Source: Dryas octopetala
Taxonomy: Eukaryota > Streptophyta > Magnoliopsida > Rosales > Rosaceae
Direction of reading: 5' to 3'
Length of the DNA: 64,000 bases
Assembly: GCA_963921425.1 (NCBI GenBank)
Contig: OY992833.1
Location: 19,447,738-19,511,737 of the forward strand
Below, piece by piece: positions 1 to 11,979 of this stretch (its first letter is position 1; every line of letters begins with the position of its first letter). The notes beneath the pieces are model-generated. The model was not told where the DNA came from, made no database searches, and saw only the letters and a program-made list of their open reading frames with translations. Both the position numbers and the translations under genes were made by a program.

Positions 1-38
1 TTCGTGTCCTCCAAACCAGAACCAAATCACGCAAATGA

Positions 39-40
<2 letters not shown>

Positions 41-70
<30 letters not shown>
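41..70. repeat. (CT)n microsatellite
   Basis: About 15 uninterrupted CT units. The open frame running across it is a product of the repeat and is not considered a gene. Confidence 0.95.
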
Positions 71-74
<4 letters not shown>

Positions 75-1436
75 GTGATGATATTTGTGTTGTGTTTTGT
101 AGTATTTGTAGGATGGATGATGATGACGATCGAGAAAGAAAGATCACAGAGTTAATCTGGCTGCATGTACGTGAGAATGTGAGATTAATATTATTGGACC
201 CCATTTTGAAATTTCATTTCTAATGTTGTTGTTAATTGTTTCTTTAATCTCTAGGTTACTTAATTGCTTAGATTGTGTTTCTAAAATCTGAATATCTTTG
301 TGTTTGTTTTCGGTTGCTTCATGTATGATTGATATTGCATGCATGAGTGATATGATGTGGGTGTAGTACGTATACACATTTGGCATTCTATTGCATGAAA
401 GATGAAGATGAGGGCTAGCTGGAGTAGTTTTGGGATCTTGTGGGTTGTGGCTGCATCATATATTCAGATTTCAGTTCATCTATGCCTTCCTAATTGTAGC
501 TAGGTTTAATTATATTGTGTCCCTCCTGCCTGAGAGTGCTCGCTGCTCAATCAGTTCTTGTGTTTGTATGTCGATTGGTCATGAACAGTGTCTCGTATGT
601 CATTATTGCAAAATACTTATGTACAACAAATGTATACAATATGTCTTAACATGGACGTACAAGACGTACAACAAATACATTCACCGTATACATTCATTGT
701 AAAGTGAGAATTTCTAGTCCGAAAACAATCTATTATCTCGACGCTTAAATTTTAGGAGTCTAGTGCTTATTTCATACCCGTCAAAACTTTGTAATATTTC
801 TAATAACTTAATTTGTGATATATGCGAATTGCAATTAGAAATGCGAAATTTTATATATGGAATAAGAATTACTAGATGATCCAAATCCATATATATATGA
901 TGGGTATATATGCTTACCGGTATGGAACTATTCTTTCCATCAAATATGCCCACACATCAAAGTATTAACAACAATTTCACCAAAAAGTATTAACAACAAT
1001 AAAACGGTCCATTTACTTGTAGGAGGTCATAATTCATAAAACAAGCTGTCAAGGTCATCATCAAATGCGTACGGGCATATTAACATTGACCACGATACGT
1101 TAAATAACAATTAAGCATCATAATAATTAATGATTATTATTATTTCACTACTTTTTAACATTTTCCTTCTGGTACAAATCATAGTTCTTTCACTACTAGT
1201 TTAGTGATATATCCCAAAATTTTACTATTCAATGATTAAATATTTCCTCTATGCGAAGTCTCATTTCTGTTATGGAAAACTCCCTAGGACAATTGTCACT
1301 CACCAGCTCAAAGTTACCAATACAAAACCATTTGATCACTACCCGTTTATGTGCCACCTCAATGGCGCTATTAAGCCCTGCTGACTCGTCTTTAACTAGC
1401 TTAATTTGTACCCAACTACATATTGAAGTCAGAATA
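71..1436. other. Intergenic DNA, no gene recognised
   Basis: AT-rich sequence. The short open frames here have no recognisable domain, no splice-supported continuation and no codon pattern suggesting selection. Part of this could be the UTR of a gene lying outside the window. Confidence 0.5.
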
Positions 1437-1445
1437 ATTTAATTT

Positions 1446-1938
1446 GGATCAAGTTCAAATTAAACACCCAACTATAGTATGAATTTCATCCGGGTCTATG
1501 AATTAATAAATCTTTCAAAAACATCCACAAATTAACACCGAAATTGAAAAATATTTTTTCATTTGCTAAACTGTTAATGTTAAGGTTAAATACCAGCATA
1601 ATTATCCATGACATCACAGAAGCTTGACAATCTTCACCCCTAGTACCCAATATGTGGCATGTTCCCACCCAATGGAATCATATAAGTGGGCGTGAAAGGA
1701 GAGGGGGTGGTCGGCACATGCCACATATATATTGGGTATTAAGGGTGAAGATTGTCAAGCTGGTGTCACGTCATAGATGGTCACATGAACTGGCATTTAA
1801 TCCCAATATTAACGGTTTAAAAAACGGAAGTACATTTTTTATTTAGACGTTAATTTATAAGTATTTTTGAAAAAATTATTAATTCTTGAAACCGGATGAA
1901 ATTCGCTCATAATTGAGTGTTTAATTTGAACTTGAGCC
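1446..1938. mobile_element. Foldback MITE, Mutator-like
   Basis: A 493-bp element made of two long inverted arms (about 220 bp each, imperfect) around a short GC-richer centre. The ends are GGATCAAGTTCAAATTAAAC on the left and, reading inward on the other strand, GGCTCAAGTTCAAATTAAAC. A 9-bp direct repeat, ATTTAATTT, flanks it at 1437-1445 and 1939-1947. The 9-bp target duplication is typical of Mutator-like elements. No coding capacity was seen, so it is non-autonomous. Confidence 0.85.
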
Positions 1939-1947
1939 ATTTAATTT

Positions 1948-2776
1948 CTATTAGAAAAATGTGGTCCACGAATATGTCAAAAAAATATTTTGAGTCCAAA
2001 GAATCACTGAGGGGATTTGTTAACAAAGCTTTGCCTCTAAAGGAAGGAAGGTGTCTTGTCAGAAAAACCAGAAGTTAAATGAGAGAATTGTGCCAAAATT
2101 TTAGAGCAATAATGGTTGTCTGAAGTCTGAACAAGCCCCGTACAATGCATGACGTTTTCTTGTGGAAAATGCATGGATTTCTTTCTTTCTGCCAATACAT
2201 ACATTACTTTAATTAAGTTTCGTAAGTTTCAGCGAAGCTTCCTTCTTACTTGATCGAGTCTTGAGGTCACCCTCTTAAGCTGTCTTAAATGGACCATGTT
2301 AATATTTGACACCTACAGTTTCTATGATCCATAGCCACATACTTTGTCTTCACAAGCTACTCTATATTCCTAGCCCACCCCATTTTAGAGTATCTTTAAG
2401 AAAGATGACAATTTTCCTCTCTATCAAATAATTGTACTATGATGAGTATTGCACTATTGCGATATGTTAATTAATGAGTCCAACAGGCTCTTCAAAGATA
2501 ATTATTCCTCTCATTTTTCCTGCTCCTACTTTTGTAAACGATGGTGATAGTTTTAATATAATTAAAATATATAATATAAAAAACGAAGATTGTTTTTTTG
2601 GTCAATAAATATAGAAAGTGAAGATAACAAGCTGAACTTGCTTGACATTCCTGACAGGTGGGGAAGGAATTCCTTTGTCCCATGTGGCGCTAAGAGCTTC
2701 TGTTTGCTATTTGCAGGTGCTTTTATTTTCAATCTAGTACCAGGCCAAGCATTCTGGGTACGAGACCAACAATAAT
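1948..2776. other. Intergenic DNA, nothing recognised
   Basis: AT-rich DNA between two transposons. No gene, RNA gene or terminal repeat was recognised. Confidence 0.5.
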
Positions 2777-2779
2777 TTA

Positions 2780-4091
2780 GGCCCCGTTTGGTATTTGATT
2801 TAAATACAGTTTTTCTTTTTTAAAAACAACATCTCATTTTTTTTAAGTGGAAACTTGTTTGGTAGTCCACTTTTTAAAATAAAATTTTTAAAATTATCCA
2901 AAAATACCTCATTTTCCAAATACACCAAATTATCATTTTCCTCGTGTTTTTTTTTCTCTCTGTCTTCGTATGCAACCTGAGGCTTGGTTTGTGCGACTCT
3001 ATTCTTCATCTTCTACCTTAGCGATCTCTTGGTCTTCGTCTCCTCTGTGGATCGTTTTCATCCTCGTCTCCCTTCATCTTCTCAACTCTAGAAGGTAAAC
3101 TCATTTATTTTTGCCCTAGATTTTGTCCTACGATTTTCGGGTGAGTACAGCAGGCATTGATTTTGTCCTCTCAGTCAAACAACTTGCAGGACTAACTAAT
3201 ATATCCCTAGTGTCATAAACTATTTAGAAATTGCATATTATGTATTCTTTCTAGAGCATTAAATTATTAATGTTTGGCATTCCTTTTTTATTGGGGTGGG
3301 TGTTTGCTTTTTATTTACATATTTTTATTGTGTATTATTTTAACTTTACAAAAAAACAAATTTGCGAGCCATTTTCGAAAAAAAGGATGTCCACATTATC
3401 ATGTGTTTGGTGAGATTTTCAACAACACCACTGCTACTGGACAAATGACTTATTTTCATTGCATGTTGCATGGTGCACAACTTCATTAGAATGCAATCAA
3501 GGGGTGATAGAATGTTTCATCAATACCAAGCTGAAGACCTTGATGTGGTAGATGAAGAAAGCTCGAGGGCAAGTCAAAAAATGGCAAACATGGACTTGAA
3601 TGAGGAAAATCAAATGAGTGATATTAGAGATCACATAGTTGGGGCTATATGGCTAGACTGTTAATAATCGGTCTTAGAATTTGTGTTAAATTGAACTTTT
3701 TGTTATCTTGGATGTTTGAATGATTCTTGAATTTGTGTTAAATTGAAGTAAATTTTGTATTATTTTGAATGATTCTTGAATTTATACTATGAAATTTTAT
3801 TATTGATCTTAGGTTACAGACCTCGTGTATAGGGTCTCAGGTCCGGGATCCCGGTCCCCAGTTCTCGGATCTCGAGTCTCGAGAGTTGGGTATTGTGTCT
3901 TGAGTTCAAACTTTAAGCCTTAATCCTTATACAAACAATATATTGAAAAAAAAAATATATTTTAAAAAATATCAACCAAACAAGTTTTCAAATATTTTAA
4001 AATTTTAAAATAGTTTTTAAGTTCCATACAAAACAAGTTTTCAAATTTTAAAAATAGATCCATGTTTTTGAATTGGATACCAAATAGGGCC
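2780..4091 (+). mobile_element. PIF/Harbinger element, decayed
   Basis: The ends are GGCCCCGTTTGGTAT and ATACCAAATAGGGCC, imperfect terminal inverted repeats of about 15 bp. The trinucleotide TTA is repeated on both sides (2777-2779 and 4092-4094), which is the PIF/Harbinger target duplication. At 1312 bp it is much shorter than an autonomous element (usually 3-6 kb). Inside lie short remnants of both standard genes, the MYB/SANT-like protein and the DDE transposase, so this is an internally deleted derivative rather than an unrelated MITE. Confidence 0.88.
3391..3663 (+). pseudogene. Harbinger MYB/SANT end joined to transposase C-terminus
   Basis: Around 3385-3459 one frame reads GCPHYHVFGEIFNNTTATGQ. 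This matches the end of the MYB/SANT-like accessory protein of plant Harbinger elements, where a CPHY...F..TTATG pattern is common. From about 3465 a second frame reads MVHNFIRMQSRGDRMF and ends with IRDHIVGAIWLDC and a stop at 3663. This matches the C-terminus of HARBI1/ALP1-like DDE transposases (ALHNFIR... RD.IA..IW). The two are out of frame with each other and the catalytic DDE region between them is gone, so the element cannot mobilise itself. Confidence 0.7.
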
Positions 4092-4094
4092 TTA

Positions 4095-5683
4095 GATTTT
4101 CTACTTTTCAACCATTATAGACTTATAGTTGGGCCTATAAGTATATAAAGAATCTGTAATATTTTGAATTTTTTAATATTTTAGGGTCTAAAGCGGTTGA
4201 CTAATTTTTTTATTCTTATCTCTTTTCAATTGTTTAAGTAGTGTTTAGTTGGACGAAAGTGTCAGGTATCTAACAGTTAAACATTTATCATGCTATTGGC
4301 CAAAAAAAAAAAGACATTTATCATGCTAGATTCGTCCAAAAAAAAAAAAAAAAAGAGAAACACTAGAGGAGAGAGATTTAAATTCAAAATCTTCGATGTA
4401 GGGATAAATACACTTAACTAAAACTAAACATTATCACACAGGAAAAATCACTATATTTGTCACTCACAGAGAGAAATGTCATTTGTGATCGTATGATACA
4501 AAATTCCTCTTAAACGAGTATCAAGTTGTCAGTTGTTTTGTTTTTCAAATACAAAATGCATGACAGTTCAGACTTGTTATATACATATTGATTTTCAAAT
4601 AATGCTAAAACAGTAAAACGAACAGAAATTCTGCCCAAAACCCATCACCATTCTCACATGTGATGCACAAAGAGGGTGAAGCAAAATGACCATTATTCTC
4701 CCATGGATTGTACAAAGTTAAGCAATATGGCAGACCCCCAAACTGGTCTTAAAGCCGATACTGATAAAAAAAAAAAAAAAAAAAAGGAAATATTGTAACG
4801 GTCATAGTTTGAGATGAGTCCCTCTAGAAATCAAATTAGTGATATGAGGATCGATAGAGTTTGAATCTTTTGTAATCACTCTTATTTATCCAAACTCCAA
4901 ACAAACAATGAATTCAAAATCCGGATCCACAAGGAATTCATTTGAAAGATTGATGAATTGCCAGAGGGCAGAGGGGTCTTGTTACTTCTGACATTAGAGC
5001 TACCTGTACATTCAAGTAAGTTTCCCAACCTTCATGAACTTGAACTTGCATGTTCTTTCAATGATCAGATGCAACAATCCTTGATTCAACTTTGAACAAA
5101 CTTGGAAAGCTGTGCCTTAATTTGTTTATTCTCTCTATTTTTTTAGGTTGTCATTCATTTGTACTTGTTATAAGTGTAGAGCAAAAGTGTTATACCACTG
5201 AAGTTATAAGCCCACAAATCCAACTTAATATAAGTGCATAACAAGTGGACATCTTAGTCCTGTAATTTTTGGTCATTTATTAAGGCTTATTGGGTTGTCA
5301 TCTTTGAATGCTAGATTGGATTTTGATTTTGGTTATTTGACTAGTAATATTTGTAGGTATATTATTACCAAAGTACGAACAAATACGTTTGAGCATTATT
5401 AAACTCTAATCTTATTCGATTCGAGGACAACAATCTAATTAAACTCGAATTTTCTGAATACTGGCAAAGTAGCAAAATTCATGAATTGAATGAAAAAACC
5501 ACAAAAATTTCTACATAAACAAAATAAAAAATTGTAGCATGTAATTTAAGTCATGCATGCCCTTGCAATTTAGCAATCTCTCTTTGTCTCCCACTGCTTA
5601 GTCACAGTTCACAAACATTTTCAGGTAAATTTCAGAGAATCTCATAACTGAAGTGGGTTCTTATTCATATATATGTGGTGGAT
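4095..5683. other. Intergenic DNA with poly(A) tracts
   Basis: AT-rich DNA with A-runs near 4299-4310, 4340-4356 and 4768-4786. The last few hundred bases lie upstream of the small gene starting at 5684 and may hold its promoter. No other gene was recognised. Confidence 0.5.
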
Positions 5684-5986
5684 ATGGAGAAGGGGAAGAG
5701 GGAATGGCTGACAATACCTCATGCTTTGGGAATTTTCACCTATATTTGCTTCACAGGTGCAATATGGGCAGCATTTTGTTTGATTAAGATTATGAATAAA
5801 GAAGGCCATTTACCAATACCCTTGGTTGCTTACTTCTTCATTCTTCGTTTCATCTTGGTCATCTACTTCTTCGCAATGACTCTTAGGTTTTGTGTTGAAG
5901 TGGCGTATGCAGTCATAACCAGACACAGAAAGGTTGACCTTGCAGCCTCAGTTATGGAGGCAGGGGAGTGTAATTCCATGGTTTAG
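5684..5986 (+). CDS. Small two-helix membrane protein, unknown family
   Basis: Intronless frame of 100 residues beginning MEKGKREWLTIPHALG; an ATG is present at 5684. Two hydrophobic stretches are visible, at about residues 14-37 and 48-82. The second is long enough for two closely packed helices or one long tilted helix. The N-terminus is basic and the C-terminal tail (from RHRKVDL on) is hydrophilic. No family was recognised and no function is proposed. Its length, absence of repeats and sensible codon use argue for a real gene rather than chance, but a short single exon in plant intergenic DNA could still be spurious. It converges on the PMP22 gene, whose stop lies about 500 bp downstream on the other strand. 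Confidence 0.5.
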   Translation: MEKGKREWLTIPHALGIFTYICFTGAIWAAFCLIKIMNKEGHLPIPLVAYFFILRFILVIYFFAMTLRFCVEVAYAVITRHRKVDLAASVMEAGECNSMV

Positions 5987-6490
5987 TACCCAAAGCCATG
6001 GATGTTGAAGAGTTGAATCATAAATTTTGGGCACAAACTTGTTTGGCTAATTACCTTCTTGGGTACATAGTTCTCTTGCTTTAACTACTACTCATTTTAA
6101 GAGGATCCTGTATTAATTAATTTGCTAGCTATTATTATACTCTGAGCATAACATTTGTGCAGGAATGATGTGTGAATGTGTTGTATGCACACTTAGAACC
6201 TGTACTGGTCTCTCAGCATGCGCTGCATAGACATCAACAATGTGTTTTTACATCAATCTACCTCCCAAAAATTTTGTTACCATCAATCAGAAATTGAACT
6301 TGATTTCAGTATATGTTCTACAATAACTCAACCATAAGATAGAAACTGACAACACCAAGGCAAATCGAAAACTTTCATAATACTAATACAGCTAGCAACT
6401 TATACAAAGGGTAATAGAAACCATTTCACAAACTAAGAGTCTAAAGGTTCCAATCAAACAAGGAAAGGGTGAAGAAAAAGATTCTGTGTT

Positions 6491-9011
6491 CTAGGCCGGC
6501 TTAATTGCCACCGATCCAGCCTTCAGATTAAGAAAGATTGCCCTGCAAGAAGTAAGCAAAGTAGGAGTGAGTTGTTTAACTAAGAAATCCTTGCACAATG
6601 ATCTGAAATGCATTAGGTACTTATGATACAATAAGTTCGAAATATGCCACCAAAAACTACATATATTTCTTTAGCATAGGTGCTGGATTTTTGTTAATAT
6701 CAACTCTGTAATCATAACAGTAATTTAATCTAACTCTGTAATCAATAAACCCTTAGATTTTTCAAATACAATTATTATTCTTTTGCTGTCTAGGGTGGGT
6801 GTATACTAGCATTGGAGGCGTAACTGCTCATAGAACGATAATCAGACCTGATCAAATTTTTATTTCCCAAGTCTGGGTTCGTTTATGAAGTATATGTACA
6901 AGGGGAGTCTCTGGGAAGCGCCAGCACAATACAGATATGGCATGATATGATAGTGGGAGGTAATTTAAGGAGGCAAGCAAAGTTGAACAGTTACAGCAGC
7001 GTACCAGCATGAGGAAATGAAGCTGGGAAACAAAACACGGAATTGCGCAGGCATATACTGGTAATTCACCCAACCAACAATAGGCCAAAACTGCACCCAT
7101 CATAACTTCAGTATTGCCAAGTTCAAGAATTAACTCGAGTATAAAACAACAAAAAGATGTTCATATTTCATACCTTCCATGCAGTCAATTGAACAGACAG
7201 GTAGTCCTTTCGAACTTTACTCTTGACTAAATTCCATGGTCTTCCTGAAATGCCAGAGTAAAAATAAGCAATGCATCATTCCAAGTCTAATATCATGTTG
7301 GGTCAGAGTTTTATGGCATATTGGCATGAGTATCCTTAGTGAAATGCAACAAAATCATCAAGTGACAGGAGAGAGGTAATATTTTGGTAATATATCACAC
7401 CAACATAATAAAGTATGAATTTCACATTATATAAGGATAGAATCATATAAACAAGGAAACAATGTGCAGAATAAGATAAAAACAGCTTCAGGACCAACAT
7501 TTCACTATCCAGCATACGTTTTGCCTGAACGTAGCACGACATGCACATTGTTTTCCAGAAATTTCAAGTGAACTGTACAGCTCTGCTCTGTAAAAAGAAA
7601 CTGGTGAAAAGGAAATGATATTCCAACAAGAAACTAGTTCCTTGTCATATTATATCAACAATGAAAGAAAATAACAACGAGCAACAACATCAACAACGAA
7701 AAGTCGAAAAAGATCAAAAGGCTACAAGTTAAAATGCTCTAAAACCGCAAACTGTGAATTGAGATATCCTACACACCGGTTGAAAGTATAACACACAGTA
7801 GACATCCTCTTGCCCCCTCCCTCCCCTCAAAAAAAGTTTTTAAGTAAAAAGAAAAGAAAAAGAGCAATCAAGTCCAACCAAACCATCATACTACCATAAC
7901 TAAATAGAACATAATATTAAAGACTAATTGATACCATATATCAAAGATGAGACATATCATTTAAGAGAATACCTAAGATATGTGCATACCTTCAACCACC
8001 AAGCCATAGTACATCATGAAAAACAGGTTGTTCCAAGGAGAAGAAGTTAATTGTTCCAACAAAACCTAATAATTGAAATTTCATTCATCAATAGTTGACT
8101 CAAATGCAGGTTTTCAGCATTTATTTAACTCAAAAAGGGATGAACAAGGCATGGAAATTATACGTTAGCAAGCACAAAAATTCGACTATGGAAAAAGTGT
8201 ACCTTTTTCGCAACAGTTTTGTTGTCCTTTCCCTTGAATAGTTTATCCATCAATTTTTGGAGGAAGTGCCCAAATGGTCCCCCATATGCAAACCCATAGA
8301 GCTGAAAACGAATTTAAGCATCAGATTCCAACATGATATACACGGTCATGGCATACACAAATAAATATAACCTGATAAACATCAGTCTATTAGAGAATTG
8401 TAAGTAGCAACCTGGTAACTGAGCAAAAGTGGGAAGAGAAAAGACAAATATGAATAATTTAACTTTCAATTCATTATTATTGGTTTCAGGGTATGATAAA
8501 ACCACATGGTTGCTAAGATAATTTTACTCAAAGAAACCAAAACAACATAAGAAACAAAAAAAGAAAAAGACATAAATTTCCTTGTCTTGTCCCCCATTTT
8601 CTCAGTAGCCAAACAGAAAATCTAGTCGAACCCACATAGTAGTTCACAAACAAACAATCATGTTGTACACCATGATCAAAATAAGCATACCATCATAAGA
8701 AGCAGTCTTCTCAGTTGAAGCTTCCTGACCCCAGAGATCTTCTGGGCTATGGAATCACTACACCCAGCTATAACTCCTGATGTAATGGCCTAGAAAACGA
8801 ACAGTCCAAAGCAAACAAACATTAATATTATATACAAAACAAATAAATCATCTTTGGAATGAATCCTTGTAAAGCAGAGTGAAACAAAGAAATGAAAGGA
8901 AAAGAAGGAACTGGGGGTGATTCAAGAACTGAAAGAAACCTTGGTTCTGAGAGGGTGGGCTTGAAGCTGTATACGATATTTTCTCCAAGCCTCATTGACT
9001 ATCTCAGACAT
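6491..9011 (-). CDS. PMP22: Peroxisomal membrane protein PMP22 (Mpv17/PMP22 family)
   Basis: Integral membrane protein of the Mpv17/PMP22 family; plant PMP22 is a peroxisomal membrane protein whose transport role is not settled. Seven exons on the - strand: 8940-9011, 8691-8789, 8203-8301, 7990-8065, 7174-7244, 7005-7090 and 6491-6542. All junctions are GT-AG and the phases agree, giving 184 residues, the usual family length. It starts MSEIVNEAWRKYRIQLQAHP, followed by LRTKAITSGVIAGCSDSIAQ. The family signature is split over exons 5 and 6 (W near a PVR-like stretch, then FWPIVGWVNYQYMP). Expected features are all seen: GGPFGHFLQK in exon 3, TSSPWNNLFF and YYGLVVEGRPW across exons 4-5, and WAIFLNLK near the C-terminus. 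The start is chosen because the ATG lies 72 nt before the first donor and matches the conserved N-terminus. No damage was seen. Confidence 0.95.
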
Positions 9012-9102
9012 GGTGATTCCAACGCTCAATCCCTCTCTTTTTTCTTAGTAGTGGGCGTTTTTTCAGTCTTGAAAAGATTCGAAGGAGGTGAAACTGAAAT
9101 GG

Positions 9103-9111
9103 GGTTATATA
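9103..9111 (-). promoter_or_regulatory. Possible TATA box of PMP22
   Basis: On the - strand TATATAACC lies roughly 95 bp upstream of the PMP22 start codon, a reasonable position for a TATA box with a short leader. This rests on position and motif only. Confidence 0.35.
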
Positions 9112-9433
9112 GTACTTGATATAAATATTTTATTTTCATAAACGCCCAAGTTGGGGGTAGGTGGTGTGATAAAGCTGTGTGATCAAGGAAGACGACTAGA
9201 AGACTACATTCCAGAGAAGAAAAAAAAAATAGAGAAAAGAGACGACTACCCATTTAGAACTTGATCAAATGCCAAAAGAGATTGAGATTCCAGTTCATCG
9301 CCTATAACATTTGTTAGGAAAAGTTCCAGCGATATTTTGTAGGGTCAGTTCCATAAAGGGACAAAATGAAGATTCAACGGACAAAAAAGTAAAACATGAA
9401 GCAAAATAGTCATTGCTCGGTGGTTATTTTAAT

Positions 9434-10353
9434 AGTAAATTACAATTTAATACCTCAATTTTATCTCGAATTTCAAGTTAGTACCTCAAGTTCAAAAAGT
9501 TATAATTTCATGCCTCAACTTTCATTTTGTTTAAAGTTAATACCTCTGTTAGTCTTGTCGTCAAAAAGACCGTTATCTGATGACGTGACACACCACTAAA
9601 AGGCTTTATTTCAATTTAGTACCTCAACTTTATCATATTTTTCAAGTTCATATCTCAAGTTCAAAAACTTGCAAATAAATAAATACTTTCCAGTTTTTTA
9701 TCTCAACTTCACTCCAGTTTTTCACCCATCAAATCTCTACCAAAATTATCAATCTTATACTCATTTTGAAGCTATGAATCTCCTCTTTACAACCATATAA
9801 AAATCATGCAAAAAGAAGTTATGAAACCCAAGATAATTGGTCACAAAGTAGGCTACCCGAAAGTGCCAAATTTTCCAAACAAATTGACAATTTTAGGTAG
9901 CCTAATTTGTGACTACTTCTTTCGTGTTTCATAGCTCCTTTTTGAATTATTTCTATATGGTTATAAAGGGGAGATTCATAGCTTCAAAATAAGTATAAAA
10001 TTGTTGATTTTGGTGAAGATTTGATGGGTCAAAAGTTGGGTTTAGTTGAGATCAAAAGTTGGGGTGAAGTTGAGGTGAAGTTGAGATAAAAACTGGAAAA
10101 TATTTATTTATTTGCAAGTTTTTTAACTTGAGGTATGAATTTGAAAAACATGGTAAAGTTGAGGTACTAAATTGAAATGAAGCCTTTTAGTGGTGTGCCA
10201 CGTCATCAGATAACGACATTTTTGACGGCCAGACTAACAAAGGTATTAACTTGAAACAAAATGAAAGTTGAGGCATAAAATTGTAACTTTTTGAACTTGA
10301 GGTACTAACTTGAAATCCGAGATAAAGTTGAGGTATTAAATTATAATTTATCT
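9434..10353. mobile_element. Long foldback element, Mutator-like
   Basis: A 920-bp element that is almost entirely a palindrome. Two arms of about 450 bp pair from end to end with only scattered mismatches, meeting near 9893. The ends read AGTAAATTACAATTTAATAC and, on the other strand, AGATAAATTATAATTTAATA. A 10-bp direct repeat, TTATTTTAAT, flanks it (9424-9433 and 10354-10363). Long terminal repeats plus a 9-10 bp duplication suggest a non-autonomous Mutator-like element. No protein-coding region was seen. Any transcript across it would fold into one long hairpin. Confidence 0.88.
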
Positions 10354-10423
10354 TTATTTTAATTTGCTAAGTGATCCCCAATGTCATATTTGCTAATTTT
10401 TCTATTATTTTTTATTTTAGGGC

Positions 10424-10745
10424 AAATTATCATTTTGGTTCCTATAGTTTGGTGGTTATTTCAATTTTTTAAATCAAATTCTCGTAATTCTGCAATTGTT
10501 TCAATCAAGTTCAAAATTAAATATCTATAACCCTTAAAGTAAGGGTATAATGGTCTAAGAACAAAAAAATTATTACCATCGACTTTTAGTTGAAACAATT
10601 ATATTCTTACTTTAAAGTTTCTACCATCTTAAAAACTTGACGGAAATCTAATTTTGAATTTAATTAAAACAATTTCAATACCATGAGGACTTAGATTGAG
10701 AAAATTGAAATGATGAAGGACTAAATTGAAATAACTATCAGAGAG
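10424..10745. mobile_element. Second foldback MITE
   Basis: The sequence from about 10440 (TTTCAATTTTTTAAATC, ... CAAGTTCAAAATTA) recurs in inverted form from about 10640 to 10735. The two arms are imperfect and surround a short centre. No target duplication could be defined, so both ends are approximate. It sits about 70 bp beyond the larger foldback element. Confidence 0.55.
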
Positions 10746-10955
10746 AGAAGATGAGGATAAGGTGTGTTGAAGGAGGGAGAAGAGGGGGAGTGTGTACAAG
10801 ATGACTAAGTTGAAAAGCCAGAGAGAAAAGGAGGAATGAGAGAATGAAAGAGAGAGGGGCTCGATGTGGGAGGAAGAAGAAGAAAAAGAAAATAAGAGAA
10901 AGGGTGAGGGTGAGGATGAGGGAAGGAGAAAGAGAGAGAAAGAGGGGAGGGGCTG
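10738..10955. repeat. Purine-rich (GA/GAA) tract
   Basis: More than 200 bp in which the + strand is nearly all G and A (GAGAGAGAAGATGAGG, GGAAGAAGAAGAAAAAG). Pyrimidine-rich DNA follows at about 11095-11180. Such strand asymmetry is low-complexity DNA; no gene is seen. Confidence 0.75.
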
Positions 10956-11979
10956 AATAATATTTTTTTTAGTTTTTCTTTGTTTTTTTAAGAAGGGTGT
11001 GGAAAAAGAAAAAAAAAGTGTGCAAATAATAATTCTCTAATTTTATGCAACAGCCCTAACCCTTTTATGAAGGGCATTTTTGTCAGAAATGCTATTTCTC
11101 TCGACTCTCTCTTCCATCCTACACTTTCTTATGCATTTCTATCTTTTCCCTTTGTCCTCCCTCTCCTCCCCCTTTTCGATCTCTGTTCTCATTTTCCCCC
11201 AAAATAAAATATAAAAAAAGTTTACACCCTCTTTAAAGTTTAGTCCTACTATACACTCTGCCAACAACTAATAAGTAGGGAATGAGGATCCAACACGGCA
11301 ACACATAATCCCTTGCAAACTAAAGCTTTAATAACAAATTAAATAATTATTAAACTTTATAAACTTAAACGGTTAAAAAAATAAGCCAACAATGCATATC
11401 AAATTTAAAAAACTATTAACAAAAAATAATAAAAATACTTACACTCATGTTTAATCAATTCATGTGGCTTAGTCAAACTCAAATTCTTCAAAATCTATCT
11501 TCATTTAATAGTCTTCCTCCTTTGTAGGGGTAGAGTAAAATTATGGCAATGCCAAACCTTAGGCCATAGATGTTCCTGGCTAAAGGTTTGAAGTTTTAAT
11601 TTTTCTATGTCATAAAAAAAAGGATTATTTTTACCTAGATAATTTGATCCTTGAGCAGTTGAGCTTGACGTTCTTAATTGCCAAGGTCCAAAGGCTAATT
11701 AAACAAACTGGTGTAGGTAGCTCCATAAGGTCATCCTGGAACTTTCCTACAAGTTTAAAAACATATGACCAAAACATTACTAATTAATTCTGTGTAATAC
11801 ACGTGCATTACATTCACCAACAAAGCTTTGGTAAGAAACTCACCAACCTTGTAATTTCGTAAATGTTCATGTGCTACGTAGTTTTGAGAAAGAAAGTTGG
11901 GATAAGTGATATTTTTTTATAGAAAATATAATTATTTCAGATTAGGAAAAAACAAAGTCACTTTTGCAGTTTGCTTTGT
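10956..11979. other. Intergenic DNA, nothing recognised
   Basis: AT-rich DNA with no coding region, terminal repeats or RNA gene that I could recognise, apart from the pyrimidine-rich stretch near 11095-11180. Confidence 0.45.

Noticed and set aside
35-702. Short frames near the window start
   Set aside because: One is the CT microsatellite; the others have no domain, no homology pattern and no gene structure.
9026-9253. 75-codon - strand frame over the PMP22 leader
   Set aside because: It overlaps the 5' region of PMP22 in another frame and has no domain.
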